From NCBI GenBank assembly GCA_001910725.1, contig MJGA01000017.1, positions 558,001 through 622,000 of the forward strand: a DNA stretch of 64,000 nucleotides, in the 5' to 3' direction. The translations under genes and the position numbers were made by a program. This DNA is from Phanerodontia chrysosporium. Its lineage: Eukaryota > Basidiomycota > Agaricomycetes > Polyporales > Phanerochaetaceae. The notes under the pieces are model-generated. The model was not told the origin of the DNA, did not search any database, and worked only from the letters and a program-made list of their open reading frames with translations. Position 1 is the stretch's first letter, and every line of letters begins with the position of its first letter. Positions 11,801 to 23,103 of the stretch are shown here, in pieces.

Positions 11801-13325
11801 AGGGCCGCGCCAGGGCGCGCCGAGTCCTCGGGGCCTGCGCGCGGACGCGAACCGTGTTGCCGCCGGCGCCCCGCGCGCGCGCGCACCACCCCTTCGATCG
11901 TCGGGGAATGGCACTGCGGCGCGGATATGCACGCGACAGGGTTTGCGGTTCGTGCGCGTCGGACTAGCTCGCGACGGGGCCGGCCTGCGACGGGTTTCTA
12001 GTGCCGGATGCGCCTGCCCGCGAGATCGCAGAAAGGACGCAGGGACGGCGGTTGCAATCGGGAGGCCTCCTCCCCCCGTGCTTGCGCTCACGCGCCAGGC
12101 CCCGTGGCTGCCCCGTGCTCGGCCCGAAGGGCGGACGCGCCGCAGCTCCTGCGCACCCGGCGCAACAGCGAGAGACACCCGGCGGGCGCGGACGGCGGCG
12201 GCTGCGGCCGTGCCGCAGAGGCTCGCCACCCTGAGCAGCAGGGCCCCCGGGAGAGACACGTCCGCCGCGCCGCCATTGGCCCCGCGCTGCCCCTGAATTT
12301 CGACGGTAATTAACCACAGTGCTGCCTCTGCGTGCGCGCGCGCGCGCGCGATCGATGGGGTGCCACGCCCGATAGAGCTGCAGCGCCATATCCGCCCCGG
12401 GAGGCCCCTCCTGCCTTTTCCGGCCGCGCGGCGGGCGGGGTGCGCCCTGTGACATGCGGCCCGGCAGCACTCTGCTTGCTCGGCTCCCGGACGCGCGACT
12501 GCATGCGGCCGTGTCGCTGCCCGGCACGTGCGGCTGCGCATGCAGGCGAGGCGGAGAACACGACGTGTGGCGGCGCCATAGCAGCGCTGCAGGCGGGCAA
12601 TGGACTGGCCACAGCGGATCCCGTGGCGCGCAGGGTCTCGCGGACAGGCACGCGGGCCAGTGCGCGCACGCGATGCCGAAAGCCAATCTCGACACGTGGG
12701 CGCGCCGCAGGCCCCGCCAAGCCCGTGCGCGGGCGTGCGATGCCCGTCGCGCGGCGCCGACGATCCTGCGGGGGCGCAGGGGCGGTCACGCTTTACGTAG
12801 CCCGCTGACAGCCGCACGCGTGGGCCTGGAGCCCGCGCTGCCAGCGGGCACGCCGGCGACCTGCGCGCGGGCTGGGCCGGCGCGCAGGCCTCGACGCGCT
12901 CGCGACCGACCGCGGCGCACAGCCCGGTGCGGCGGCGGCGGGCGTGAGCCTCGTCGCGGGACGTGCCTGCGCGTGCGTCCTAGAGGGGCCCTCGTTTCCG
13001 GACGGCACATGACATGAGATTTGCGTTAGGCTCCAGATCCCACCACTCCACCTGCGGATGTCGCAAAGCCCCCCACGACGTGTACGCGAATCACACATGC
13101 ACACACACACGCGCGCGCGCGCGCAGCATACAGCCGCAGGGCTTCCAGAGCGTGCCGCACAGCTCCACCGCGACGTCCGCAAGCCGTGATACGTCGCCAT
13201 CAGACTAATAACAGACACACCAGGCACGCGCCTGCGACGTTCGCGCTTCCTCCGGCCCCAGCTCCGCGCGCGGGTCTCTGGGTCGTGCCGCTAGAGCCCG
13301 TGTCCGCCGACGGCGCGCCGGGATG
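8897..13325. other. GC-rich gene-poor island with repeated CG/CA tracts
   Basis: About 4.4 kb with no believable gene. It is visibly richer in G+C and CpG than the flanks. Alternating purine-pyrimidine tracts recur near 9318-9340, 10783-10812, 11874-11886, 12334-12352 and 13098-13125; two of them pass from CA repeats directly into CG repeats. Long ORFs exist on both strands (one of 505 codons at 10779-12296), but they are arginine/alanine-rich, overlap in every frame and have no motif, so I regard them as composition artefacts. A structural or regulatory spacer is possible but not shown. Confidence 0.55.
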
Positions 13326-13747
13326 CTAGTGGGCACTCAGCCTTTCAGGTGGCTCATCCGTCACGGCGATCAGGATCCCCTCGGGCGAGTACGCGATGAT
13401 GAGGAAGATGAGGACCTTGCGGCTTTGTTCGCAGAGCGCATGCATCTACGCGTGGCGTTGGGTAATGGACGCAGAAGGTTGCGAGGGGCTGTGTGTTAAC
13501 TCACTGGAAGCTGCAGAACCACTATCCCATTTCTGCTACGCCACAGCCCAAGAACGGTCAAGGTTGTGGACCGCACTTTGCACCGCCAGAGTGACTCGAG
13601 TCGTACTGCAATATCCGCTCCGCATGTTCGCGAGACGAGCATTCGGAGGACGACGGACACGATGCCATCACACAGGAGGTATATTGCACAGCGGTCTTCC
13701 TCTGGTCCAGGGACACCGCCTATATCTACATTGACGTTCCGAAACAC
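13326..13747 (-). pseudogene. Truncated DUF6533-type membrane protein
   Basis: Two exons join in frame: 13747-13505 and 13445-13326, with a GTGAGT..GTAG intron. The joined protein contains AIYLLCDGIVSVVLRML, then NGIVVLQLP followed by MHALCEQSRKVLIFLIIAYS. This matches the third/fourth membrane segment of DUF6533 proteins, where L-R-x-Y-A-L-Y-E-x-S-R-K is typical. It stops about 20 residues later without the C-terminal half, and the N-terminal D-REV exon is not visible upstream. It lies directly downstream of the fuller copy at 14029 on the same strand, so it is probably a partial tandem copy. Confidence 0.5.
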
Positions 13748-14028
13748 TCATCTCAGGCACGTCTGAGGCCCACTGTGAAGTACTGTGGCTGCTCAGTATG
13801 TAAAGGCAACCGCCTCAGCCCGACGCCAGCGCGGGCCAGATCGCGCCCCTGGCGCGTGTCCCGACAGCGACTGCGCGGCGCTGTCTGCCACTCCGCCTCG
13901 CACCCACAGAGGCACGGGCGCGCGCTCTCATTGGGCAGGGCAAGGTTCGGGCCTGCCAGGGGCCCATACGTACACCCGTGGGCACGGGGGCGTTCCCACA
14001 GTGCGAGGGCGCGCGCGCCGTCGCGGTC

Positions 14029-15563
14029 TCAGCGGGCGCTATCACCCAGCTCTGTCTCCTCGCCCGGCACACCGGCAGTGCTGCCCGGCCGCGCATACGT
14101 GATCCCCGGCGTGACGTCGGTGAGCGTCTCCATGATGTACGTGTCCCCCGTGCCCCGCCGGAGGACCGCCTCGCGCATGCTGAGCATGAGCCGGCTGCCG
14201 AGCAGCGACGGCAGCGCCGCCGACCACCTGTGCGCCCGCCCGTCAGCCCCCGCGGCGACGGCGCAGCGGTGAAGAGAGAGAGAGCGCGTGCTTACGGGTT
14301 GATGATGTTGATGTACTGCGGCGCGCGCGCCCAGACGACCGTGCTGACGAGCAGCTCGGCGAAGACGCTGGCAGGAGGGAGGGGCGGTCAGCGCGGCGCG
14401 AGCGGAGGGCACAGACGTGTGTGACGGACACGACGAAATACATCAGGCTGTCCCGCGCGATCCGCCTGACGAGGGGGATCGACGGGTATCGCTTGAAGGG
14501 CGCCCAGGCCTTGTACGCGACCAAGGCGAAGAGTATGGGCTCGTAGACGAGGCCAGGGATCCAGAACAGCGAGGAGAGCGAGAGGAGACCCTGGTATGCA
14601 CAGCCGGTCGCGGTGGACTTCAGCGGAAGGCCTGCGACTCGGTCAGTTACCGCGTGCCAACGGTCAAGTTTGAAGCCCTGACCTTCGAGACGGCTCATGG
14701 TGACGCCGATGAGCACCGCCATCGCCGCCATCTCGGCCGCGCAGAGCGATACGAGGAGTATGAGGATCCGTCGGTTGCGCTCGTACAACGCGTAGATCTG
14801 GCGAACCCGGTCAGCGTTGCAGCGCCCATGATTCCCGGTTGCGACGCACTCGTAACTGCAGAATCACTGTCTCGAGGTCAGAAGGCGTAGCCCAACCGTC
14901 ACCGTCAGTGCACCGACCTTGTACAGCCAATGTTGCTAGGGTGGTCCTGTGGCACGGCGTGGTCGGCATGGTGCATAGGCTAGATCAATCGAGTACGCAC
15001 ACTATGGCGTCGCACATGAGGTATATGACGCAGCTTGGATCGCAGTCAGCTTGGACACACGATAAATGCTGTGGAACTCTCATACATCTGTCACTCTGGT
15101 CAGCATAAGGTCGCTGTCATGCCCTGCATGAATGGCACTCACGTTCGAAGGTGTCCGTCCAGCGGGGGTTATGGGAACTAGGTCGCGCACCAGCCATGTC
15201 AAAGCGTGGACACCAGGCAGGCTCCGCGCGTTCACGTACTGGTGTCAAAGATGTAGTACGCGAGCGCAAAGAAACGGTTCTGGTCATCCGACGTTAATCG
15301 CACTTGCGGCCTGAATGGGTTGCCGACTCACAAAGATGTACAGCCAGAAAGCTGGTCGTCTCTTGTCGCCGGTCCAGACGAACTCGATCTACTGCAGAAT
15401 GAGCTCACACCGGTACTCCGAAATGTCGGAATTTACCTCGCGGTCGAGGCTGATCACTGCGTTTGGGGTTAGTGGGGGGAGGTGCAGGGGGGTGAAAAAC
15501 ACGGACGGTGATCATAGAAGAGCAAGCCTATCGCTGCGCCGCGCGACTGCTTGCCGATAGCCA
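14029..15563 (-). CDS. DUF6533 domain multi-pass membrane protein
   Basis: Exons that can be joined: 15563 to about 15512 (ends FYDH), 15456-15437, 15388-15332, 15279-15240, then after poorly resolved exons 14797-14430, 14367-14296 and 14227-14029. The joined N-terminus reads FYDHLISLDREIEFVW, the signature of the DUF6533 domain. Later parts give IYALYERNRRILILLVSLCA, a Cys-Ala-Tyr loop, a further hydrophobic pair and the typical ending INIINPWSAALPSLLGSRLM followed by LSMREA. A 51-nt GTCAGG..CGCAG intron probably sits inside the 14797-14430 exon. The family is common in mushrooms, with about seven membrane helices and unknown function. The true start, upstream of 15563, could not be fixed; the segment between 14800 and 15240 is also uncertain. 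Confidence 0.65.
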
Positions 15564-16183
15564 CTGCACCGTGTCGTCAGCTCGAGTGAGGATGGCGCAG
15601 GGAACCCCACTCACGCGCATTAACGTACGAAGGGGAGAGCCCAGGCGAGCTGTCCATGCTGCACACCGGACATGGAAGAGGTGGGTGCACGACGCTCTGC
15701 TAGATATCCTCCCAACATTGTGCCCATCATGACGAAAAGGCTGTAAAGCTGCGGGGGCGGAGGAAAATGCAATTCCCGATGAATCAGTCGACCCTGTGGG
15801 AGCAACAACCCTTAGTCGGCGATCTTTGGTTGGCGCAACATGGCCGCGTCCAATCATCGACGTCTTCTGCGAATTCCAGCGTAGGGTAGGATCACAGACA
15901 GGCACGAGGGCGCATCAGGTGTGAATGGACAAACAGGCTTGGCAAGTCCACTTGATACCGCGCCACGAAGGCAATGCGTCCTCTGTTCCGCGGACGATGC
16001 TACCAACAATGTCAGATAGATTTGGTATCATCCGTGGGTTCCCTACCACGACGCCGTGCATGTTCGCCCACGTCCAAGACGAATCGCATTCACGGTTGGA
16101 TCAACGCCCAAGTCAGAAGCTGTTGCGCATCAGTGCTAGAAGCCCGAGTCCCCGAGAGCCTGAGCTGTGCGAAGCGGGAAAAA
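15564..16183. other. Region upstream of the DUF6533 gene
   Basis: About 600 bases. It probably contains the missing first exon of the DUF6533 gene (a hydrophobic minus-strand stretch, LYSLFVMMGTMLGGYL, lies near 15690-15740) and its promoter. Nothing else is recognised. Confidence 0.35.
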
Positions 16184-16247
16184 TAATAAATATTGAGACC
16201 CGTAGGTCTACCACTCCGGGAAAGCGTGTCATCCTTGTGCAGGGGCC

Positions 16248-16278
<31 letters not shown>

Positions 16279-16304
16279 TTCGTATGTCACCCCGAAGGGG
16301 ACAC
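16184..16304 (-). ncRNA. U6: U6 spliceosomal snRNA
   Basis: Read on the minus strand, a 5' stem-loop (GTCCCC-TTCG-GGGTGAC, 16302-16285) is followed by the nearly invariant U6 core: AATTGGAACGATACAGAGAA (from 16276), GATTAGCATGGCCCCTGCAC and AAGGATGACACGC. This includes the ACAGAGA box that pairs with the 5' splice site, the AGC catalytic triad and the internal stem-loop. It ends in a T5 run at 16183-16179, a Pol III terminator. Between the ISL and the T run there is an extra hairpin (AGACC..GGTCT), which makes the RNA about 120 nt, somewhat longer than usual. No intron interrupts the core. U6 forms the catalytic centre of the spliceosome with U2 and U4/U5. Confidence 0.93.
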
Positions 16305-16613
16305 TGAGGGGAGAGGAAGGCAGGGGTAGTCCGCGCGCAAGTTGCATTTCGGTGAAGTCGCGGGGTTGGCGCCTAGTTCAAGCTCTTTGCATTTACTGTG
16401 GTAAGCAAGGTGGACTTATCCCGCTTTGAAGGCACTTTCATGAGATGCTTACCTTTACGGGAAGCGCTGGTAAGCATCGGTTAATTACTACTACTTACCG
16501 GCGTGGTGCACACTTTCCCGAGGGTTCCGAACCTGTTCTGCCGCCTAGAAATCCCTTCCACATTATACCCTCGCATGTCTTTACTGTAATCATCATCATA
16601 TAGACACTAGAAC
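16305..16613. other. Intergenic with short TIR-like sequence
   Basis: Separates the divergent U6 (-) and CPT1 (+) genes. The segment 16475-16500, with repeated ACT units, resembles the reverse complement of 39251-39273. Confidence 0.4.
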
Positions 16614-18539
16614 ATGGGATATATTCCGCCATACGCCCTTGACAACCTCAAAAAATACGCCTACAAGGGTGTTGACAAGCAAGTGCATAGTCTCCTGCCG
16701 TGAATTCACCGTGAACTGACGAACCTCAAGATCCTTGCTCTCCAGGCATGTCCTGAACCCATATTGGAACTGGCTGGTTACGTTCTGGCCGACATGGGTT
16801 GCTCCTAACGTTGTACGCATGTCCGCCGTTTTGCGGGATGACGATCCTCACAACCAACTGTAGATCACGATGTCCGGACTGTGCATGGTCCTGCTGAACT
16901 TCGCGACGCTACTATACTACGATCCTGCGTACTTGACGGGGAAGGAGGGTGCAGAGGGACCCCCGCAGTGGGTATACTTTACGTGCGTACTTGGAAATGC
17001 ATCGCTTTGGGTCCAACTGACGTCTGGCGACAGATGGGCAGCTGGCCTGTTCATTTACCAGAGCTTCGACGCAATTGACGGGTATGTCGCATGGCGGACC
17101 CGCGTAGGAGTGCTCACCTGTCTCTAGGAAGCAAGCTCGGAGAACAGGGATGGCGGGCCCTCTTGGCGAGATGTTTGACCATGGTGCGTTATCGGCCAGA
17201 ATGCTCTGCGAAACACTGCTCACATCGTACTAGGCTGCGATGCGTTGAACACTACTGTGAGGCACGGGTCCCTGTCGCGTCACGCTACTCTGTTTGACCG
17301 TAGATGACGTCCTCAGCTTGAAGTGATTCTGTGTTCGCGTGCACTCAACCTCGGAAGATCGTGGTGGACAGTCGCGTCCCAAATTGCCACCCTCGCCAAT
17401 TTCTATCTCACTACCTGGGAGGAATACTATACAGGTGTGACTTCTGCCATGTCTATTTAACTTCGCTAATAGCAAGAATTAGGCCAGCTATATCTTGGCG
17501 TTTTCTCCGGTCCCGTCGAAGGTATCCTTCTGATTGTTGCCATCTATTTCGTAACTGGCATTTATGGCAAGTCCTCTTCCTGATATCCGCTCTGCCTCTT
17601 CTGACGTTGAACAGGTCCGGCCTTCTGGGACACGCCTGCCCTTGAGTTCCTGGGCCTCCAGAACGTCCCTATCCTCGCAAAGTTTGCACAAGGTCGTGGC
17701 CTCAACGAGGCCTTCATGGCATTTGGAGCTGTAATGTTGGCATTCAACATAGCTACTAGGTCCGTACATCTCCTTCGGTTATCCCAAAGCCGCGTGCCGA
17801 TCCAAATGCAGCTATTTCAACGTGTTCAAGGCACGTCTGAGTAACCATCAGAACCCAGTCTATCCTCTACTTCATCTGTTACCCTTCGTGGCGACTGTGA
17901 CCATTCAAGTCTTCTGGTTGCGGTCGCCCTCGTGGAACAATTCCGCCATCATCCAGTCGCCGCTTTTCGTGCCGTTCCTGTGCGCATGGGGATTGCAGTT
18001 CTCTCATCAAGTGGGACGTATGATTCTCGCACATGTCACGAAGCAGCCTTTCCCTTGGGGAGATGCCATGTGGATATGGAGTCTGCTGTTCGCAGTCGAT
18101 GCCAATCTACCCGTGCTGCTCCGCCGGTACGTACATCGCCGTCATCAAAGTCATCAGACTGATCACCCGCGCTAGGCCGCCACTTATTCAGCACAACATG
18201 CACAACATTGGTGTAGTCGTCTTCATTACGCTCGGCGTATCCTTCGTCTCCTATGCACGCTGGTGCACGCTAGTCATCGCGGAAATCACCAACTTCCTGG
18301 GCATCGCTTGCTTTACAGTTCGCAAAAAGGATCTCACTGGCCACTGGAGGCGTGCTGCGTCGGTCGACAAGATCATGGTCGGCAAGAGCTCTAGGCTTTC
18401 CCCCTTGCCGCACGATCCATATGGCTGCAGTCCTACCCCTCACCTTCGACGTAGCGGCCATCCCTCCACTCCTCACGACCATTACGACTTGCTATGCTCG
18501 CACTGCCGATACTCATCTATCCGAACACCCAAAATCTAG
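16614..18539 (+). CDS. CPT1: CDP-alcohol phosphotransferase (choline/ethanolaminephosphotransferase)
   Basis: Makes phosphatidylcholine and/or phosphatidylethanolamine from CDP-choline or CDP-ethanolamine and diacylglycerol, the last step of the Kennedy pathway, in ER/Golgi membranes. Exons: 16614-16678, 16731-16812, 16864-16982, 17034-17081, 17128-17183, 17234-17256, 17317-17434, 17483-17566, 17615-17759, 17812-18126, 18176-18539. The joined protein starts MGYIPPYALDNLKKYAYKGV and contains the complete family motif DG-x2-AR-x8-G-x3-D-x3-D, seen as DGKQARRTG..GPLGEMFDHGCD across three exons. Several hydrophobic helices follow (for example GILLIVAIYFVTGIYG). Introns 1 and 8 begin with GCAAGT and end in AG (GC-AG introns); only these choices keep the frame. 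The last about 40 residues after DLTGHW are not family-like, so the 3' end may be mis-modelled. Choline versus ethanolamine preference cannot be told. Confidence 0.92.
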
Positions 18540-19899
18540 AAGGCTTACCTCCGGTCCCATGTCCCTTTACGTTACTACGAGTCCCAGAGGCCGATGCCGC
18601 AGTCAAGTGTATCCCACCATGTAATCCTTGCCACCTGTAACGTCTCTCATGTTTTCCGTCACTCACCCCTGCTGCCGACGCAGAAGAATCCAAATTCGTC
18701 ATTTGCTTTCCATATCCACGCTCTGAAATGTCTCGCGCTAGGTTCTGATAAGACCCTTTCACACGACGCATTGTTCTCCAGCGATGGGCGGAAGGCCGTT
18801 CCGCATCCTCTGATGTTACTTTCTATTCACTGGTCTGTTTTAGCACGGTGTGCTGCCCAACATCGTTCGTGCAGCCGGTCAACGTTGCCATCTGGTCCCG
18901 TCCGCGACATACACCGACGCTTCTGACGAAGTGGCCCATATGACCAATCTGACACCGAACTCCCGCCGTGCGCTGCCGTAGCGGCATTCAACGACACCCA
19001 CCTTCCTCGTATGCTGATCAACCTCTCATGCACCGGACGCTAAGGGACTTCTCATGCGATGAATCCTCGACCCTTGAACATGCGTCGACGTCGTTCTCCT
19101 ATCTAGAACCGAGTGCTGGCGCGAGCCTCGCACGTTTGCGAGAATGCATGATGTTCACTTGTCCTATAGTCGGCTTAGCTGGGCGTGTCACTCGATCAAT
19201 ACACCTCCCCGCGAGTATGCTAGCTGGATTCGCTTCGGCAAACAAGGCGTCAAATCGCACGTACAGTGAGCAGCACTTTAACGACACGAATATCATCCGG
19301 TATGCCGTCCCATCTCGCGCAACGGTTCGCAATAGTTGACTTCATTAGACAACGACTGTCGTGCACCTCATTGGCCCCGGCTTTCCACCAAGTCAATTGA
19401 GTGCCCGGTTCCGTCAAAGCCGAGTTCCGTCGAACGAGTTTTCATTTGACACCCTCGGGGCATTCTGATCTTGGTTTACTTGATCAGGCCTGTCTTTCAG
19501 GACACCGACTGCTTCTCGACACCGTGAAGCGCGTTCGTAATGAATTCGTGGCAGATCCTCGTATCTCTACCCAGCGCTATGGGTCGCATCAGCGGAAGCG
19601 GGACTTATCATAGGTATAGCGCTCCACTGTTCTCGAGTTCTTCTTCGATTAATGCAAATGTTTTCCCACTGGTAGCCAGGGCGGCCAATGGGCTGCCTCG
19701 ACATGACCTCATCAAGGCAATGTGCGCAAGCATCCTGAACGACATATGTTACCTTCGATGGGTAAAAGGGTAAAAATAACATATGTTGTAGATTGTGGCC
19801 TGCATGACCAAACGTTTGAGCAGTATAAAACTGCCAACACGCTGTGGTATAGTTTCAGTGCTCGCACTGGGTCTGTTTCAACATCTCGAACAGCCTACG
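18540..19899. other. Long upstream region of aspartic protease 1 (duplicated)
   Basis: About 1.36 kb with no supported gene. Parts recur upstream of protease 2: for example 19685-19714 and 22896-22925 share a 30-base block, and TCTGATAAGAC-like blocks occur near 18745 and 22018. The duplication therefore includes the promoter region. Confidence 0.6.
19824..19830 (+). promoter_or_regulatory. TATA box of protease 1
   Basis: TATAAAA, 76 bases before the ATG at 19900. The duplicate gene has ATAAAA at the same distance. Confidence 0.6.
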
Positions 19900-21729
19900 A
19901 TGTTTACACAGCTTTTGGTCACTGTCACCCTCGCTATACTCTCAGCGGCGTCTCCGTTGGTTGTGCGCAACAGTCAATCACCCTGCCGCTGACGCGCCGT
20001 ATGAACGTCACCGGCACGAAGACTTTGCTCGTAAGGGACCAGGCCAGAGCCAAAGGCTTCCTGTCGGGAAGGTCGACCAAGATCCCTTCGTCGACCAAGG
20101 AAGCTGCAGCTGCAGCGTCCACCTTCCCCGTCGCTGCCACTGATCTTGCGACCATTTACACCGCTGAGGTACGCAGCTTCACCGGTTATGATACTCGCTC
20201 AAGACTCAGGCCTGCATTATAACCATCAGCTCCAAGTCGGTAATCCCCCGAAGGCCTGTCCGTAGCCATTTTTTTTCGGCGCGATGTATACGGTGGAATC
20301 AATGCTCACGCGTGTCTTTCCTAGTCAACTTGATCATTGACACAGGAAGCTCGAACACCTGGGTTGGCGCTGATACCGCCAATAGGTTCCAGTCCTCCAG
20401 TACGACGAAGCAAACGGGAGAATTAGTGGTGCGTATCAGTCCATTAGAAGGCAGGTCTAGTGGTAACGATGTGGATGATGTTGTGGTATAGGAAGTGACC
20501 TATGGCTCTGGATTTGTGTTTGGTAAGATTGTTGTTATCTGCGCTCCATTAATTACACTGGCTAACATCGCGAAGGTTCGGTTGTCCAAGACCAGGTCGC
20601 GCTCGGAGACCTTGTCATCTCAGGCCAGGAACTGGGCTCCGCTATCTTGTCTGAAGGCTTCGACGGTGTCGACGGGATCGTAGGGTAAGTTTTGCATGAG
20701 CTGAAGGTGGCCACAGATTGTCAACTCTACTATTCAGGATCGGTCCCACCGACCTTACAGAAGGTATGAATATCCATTCTGCAGCCTGCGTGAGGTCGTC
20801 TCCAATTCATCGATATCACAGACACAACCACCGCTGGCGGTACCGTCCCCACTGTGACCGACAATGCATTCACCAAGGTCTTATCCCAACGAAAGAGATC
20901 GGCATTTCTTTCGCGCCAAGCAACTCGACCGAAGCTGTTACCAACGGCCAACTCACCTTCGGAGGCATTGACCCCAATGCATTCGTCGGCGATATCACCT
21001 TTGTGTAAGGATCTCCCTACTGCTGAGATACGACCTCCGAGCTCACTAGCCTCGTCATAGCCCCATCACATCCACGTCTCCCTCGAGCGAGTTTGTTGGA
21101 ATTGATCAGAGCATCACCTATGGTACCGCCAACACCCCAGTCCTGGCCCAGACTGCCGGCATTGCTGATACAGGAACAACCCTCATCCTCATTGCGTCCG
21201 GTGAGTGCTTCCGCATCCCCTTACTTTAGTTTCCGACAGTATTGGCTCATCCCCTTGACAGATGCGTTTGCTACGTACCAGGAACTGACTGGCGGCGTCA
21301 TGGACGAGACTGTCGGGTTATTGAGCATTACGCCTGCGCAGTTCGCGAACCTCCAGAGCCTTTTCTTCAACATTGGTGGCGTGAGTAGCATACAAGCGCA
21401 GAGCACCTGAAAATGCATGTGCTGACAAGCCTTCAGACTGCTTTCGAGCTCACACCAAACGCTCAGATATTCCCTCGCACGTGAGTGCATCAATTTCATC
21501 TGAGCTTCGGATCTGTATTGAACACGACGTTTCGCAGCTCAATACTGCCCTTGGCGGTAGCGCTGATGACATCTTCTTGATCGTCAGCGACCTCGGCACG
21601 AATTCGGGGTCGGGTATGGACTTCATCGACGGTTTCGCATTCCTCGAACGTTTCTTCTTTGTTTGGGACGCGAGCACTCCGCGCGCTGGCTTTGCACAGA
21701 CCCAGTTCACATTTGCTGAAGTCAACTGA
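19900..21729 (+). CDS. Secreted aspartic protease 1 (pepsin A1, polyporopepsin-like)
   Basis: Exons 19900-20168, 20230-20257, 20325-20428, 20492-20522, 20576-20684, 20738-20763, 20822-21004, 21061-21200, 21262-21380, 21437-21480, 21538-21729. Signal peptide MFTQLLVTVTLAILSAASP, then a propeptide with RRMNVTGTKT. The two catalytic aspartates are in NLIIDTGSSNTWVGA (exon 3) and GIADTGTTLILIAS (exon 8), with the flap Tyr in VTYGSGFVFG. The enzyme is expected to cleave proteins outside the cell at acid pH. Compared with its tandem copy at 23104, single bases are missing near 19975, 20874 and 21480, each in or beside a C run. Either the gene is decaying or these are sequence errors; exon lengths otherwise agree base for base with copy 2. 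Confidence 0.85.
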
Positions 21730-23103
21730 TATCCCTGCGGCCCGGTGAAAGCATCATATTTGTGCACTCGAGCATGTAGAAGCTAGCTGTCTTGCTCTTC
21801 CTTTCGTGCACGATATATGTGGTTGTAAGAATATCGAGCTTGTTTCTGACCAGTGAGCCCCACCGCTCGAAGCATGGCATTATCCAGTGGCACCTTCAAG
21901 CGATTCATGTTGGTTCGTAACTCTTGTTCTATCTCGGCACCACCTCCCGCCGCTGACCCAAACAACCCAGCTCTGTGATTCACCATTGGTTTCGTGTGGT
22001 TCATATGTCTTTTGCTGGATTCTGATAAGACTTTCTCTCACGAGACTCTGGCTTCCTCGGTCTGGTGGGCACAATGCCGTTCCCTGTCTTCTGACCTTGC
22101 CGTATACTCGTCCGAGGAGGTGCATACAGCTGCGCGATTATGCTATCTGGTTCCGTTCGCGACGCATTTGGCGATCTAGCCAACATGAACAATCTGATAC
22201 CGAAGTGACACAATGAGCCATCGGTAGGGCCTCTATTGAATTTCTATTTTCTATGCTGATCGGCCTCTCATACAGCATTTACGTAGACACTCGCACCTCT
22301 CTCCTCGTCGTCGTCCTGGCCGGAGACAGATGCTGGTGCGACGCTTGGGTATTCACCTGAACCTGAGTGCGTACAGTCTGGTCGCGCTGTTGCAGACCGG
22401 TTCGACGTTAATATTGATGCCTTTCGTCCGGCGAACACAGTGACAATCGTCTTCTGATACTCAAGCCAGCCAGAACAACTTGAACATCAATGTGAAGTCT
22501 CATTCGGCAGGGATGTGACCAGCCAGTAGCGTCGCAGTTCCCAATGCATAACTGTATTGGACAGCGCCTCCCGTGCGTCTCATTGGTTCCGACCTTCTAT
22601 CAAGACGGATGGGTACCCGGTTCCGTCACAGCCGACTTTCCGTCGAACCGGCTTTCATTAAGTCCTGAAGTACGTTTGTCGTTGCGTTGCCTGATCGGGG
22701 CCGTCTTTCAGGAAATAGATCCCTTCTCGAGAACCCAAAGTGCGCTCGAAATGAACTCGTGGAAGGTACTCGTATCTCTGCCCGTTGTTGCGGGACGCAT
22801 CAGCGAAAGCAGCCATTGTAATAGGTATAGTGCTCCACTGTTCTCGAATTCCCCTTCGACTGATGCAGATATTTTCCCACTGGTAGCCCGTATGGCCAAT
22901 GGGCTGCCTCGACATGACCTCATCACGACAAGCTGCGCGCCCTTCCTCGACGACATACATTCTCTTCAGTGAGAAGACAAATCGTGTGCCGTCGACTTGG
23001 GCCGGCATGACAAAGCAGCTCAAGGACATAAAACGTCGTGGTGCATGATGCGACCACTTCACGGCTCAAGTCGAGTCTCTCTGGGTCCCTCGAGCAGCTC
23101 AAG
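21730..23103. other. Intergenic, duplicated promoter region of protease 2
   Basis: 3' end of protease 1, then a diverged copy of the 18.6-19.9 kb region. No independent gene seen. Confidence 0.55.
23028..23033 (+). promoter_or_regulatory. TATA-like box of protease 2
   Basis: ATAAAA, 76 bases before the ATG at 23104, in the same place as the TATA box of protease 1. Confidence 0.5.

Noticed and set aside
10779..12296. 505-codon ORF and several other long ORFs in the GC island
   Set aside because: Arginine/alanine-rich in all frames, overlapping on both strands, no motif, no splice structure; expected from high GC lowering stop-codon frequency.
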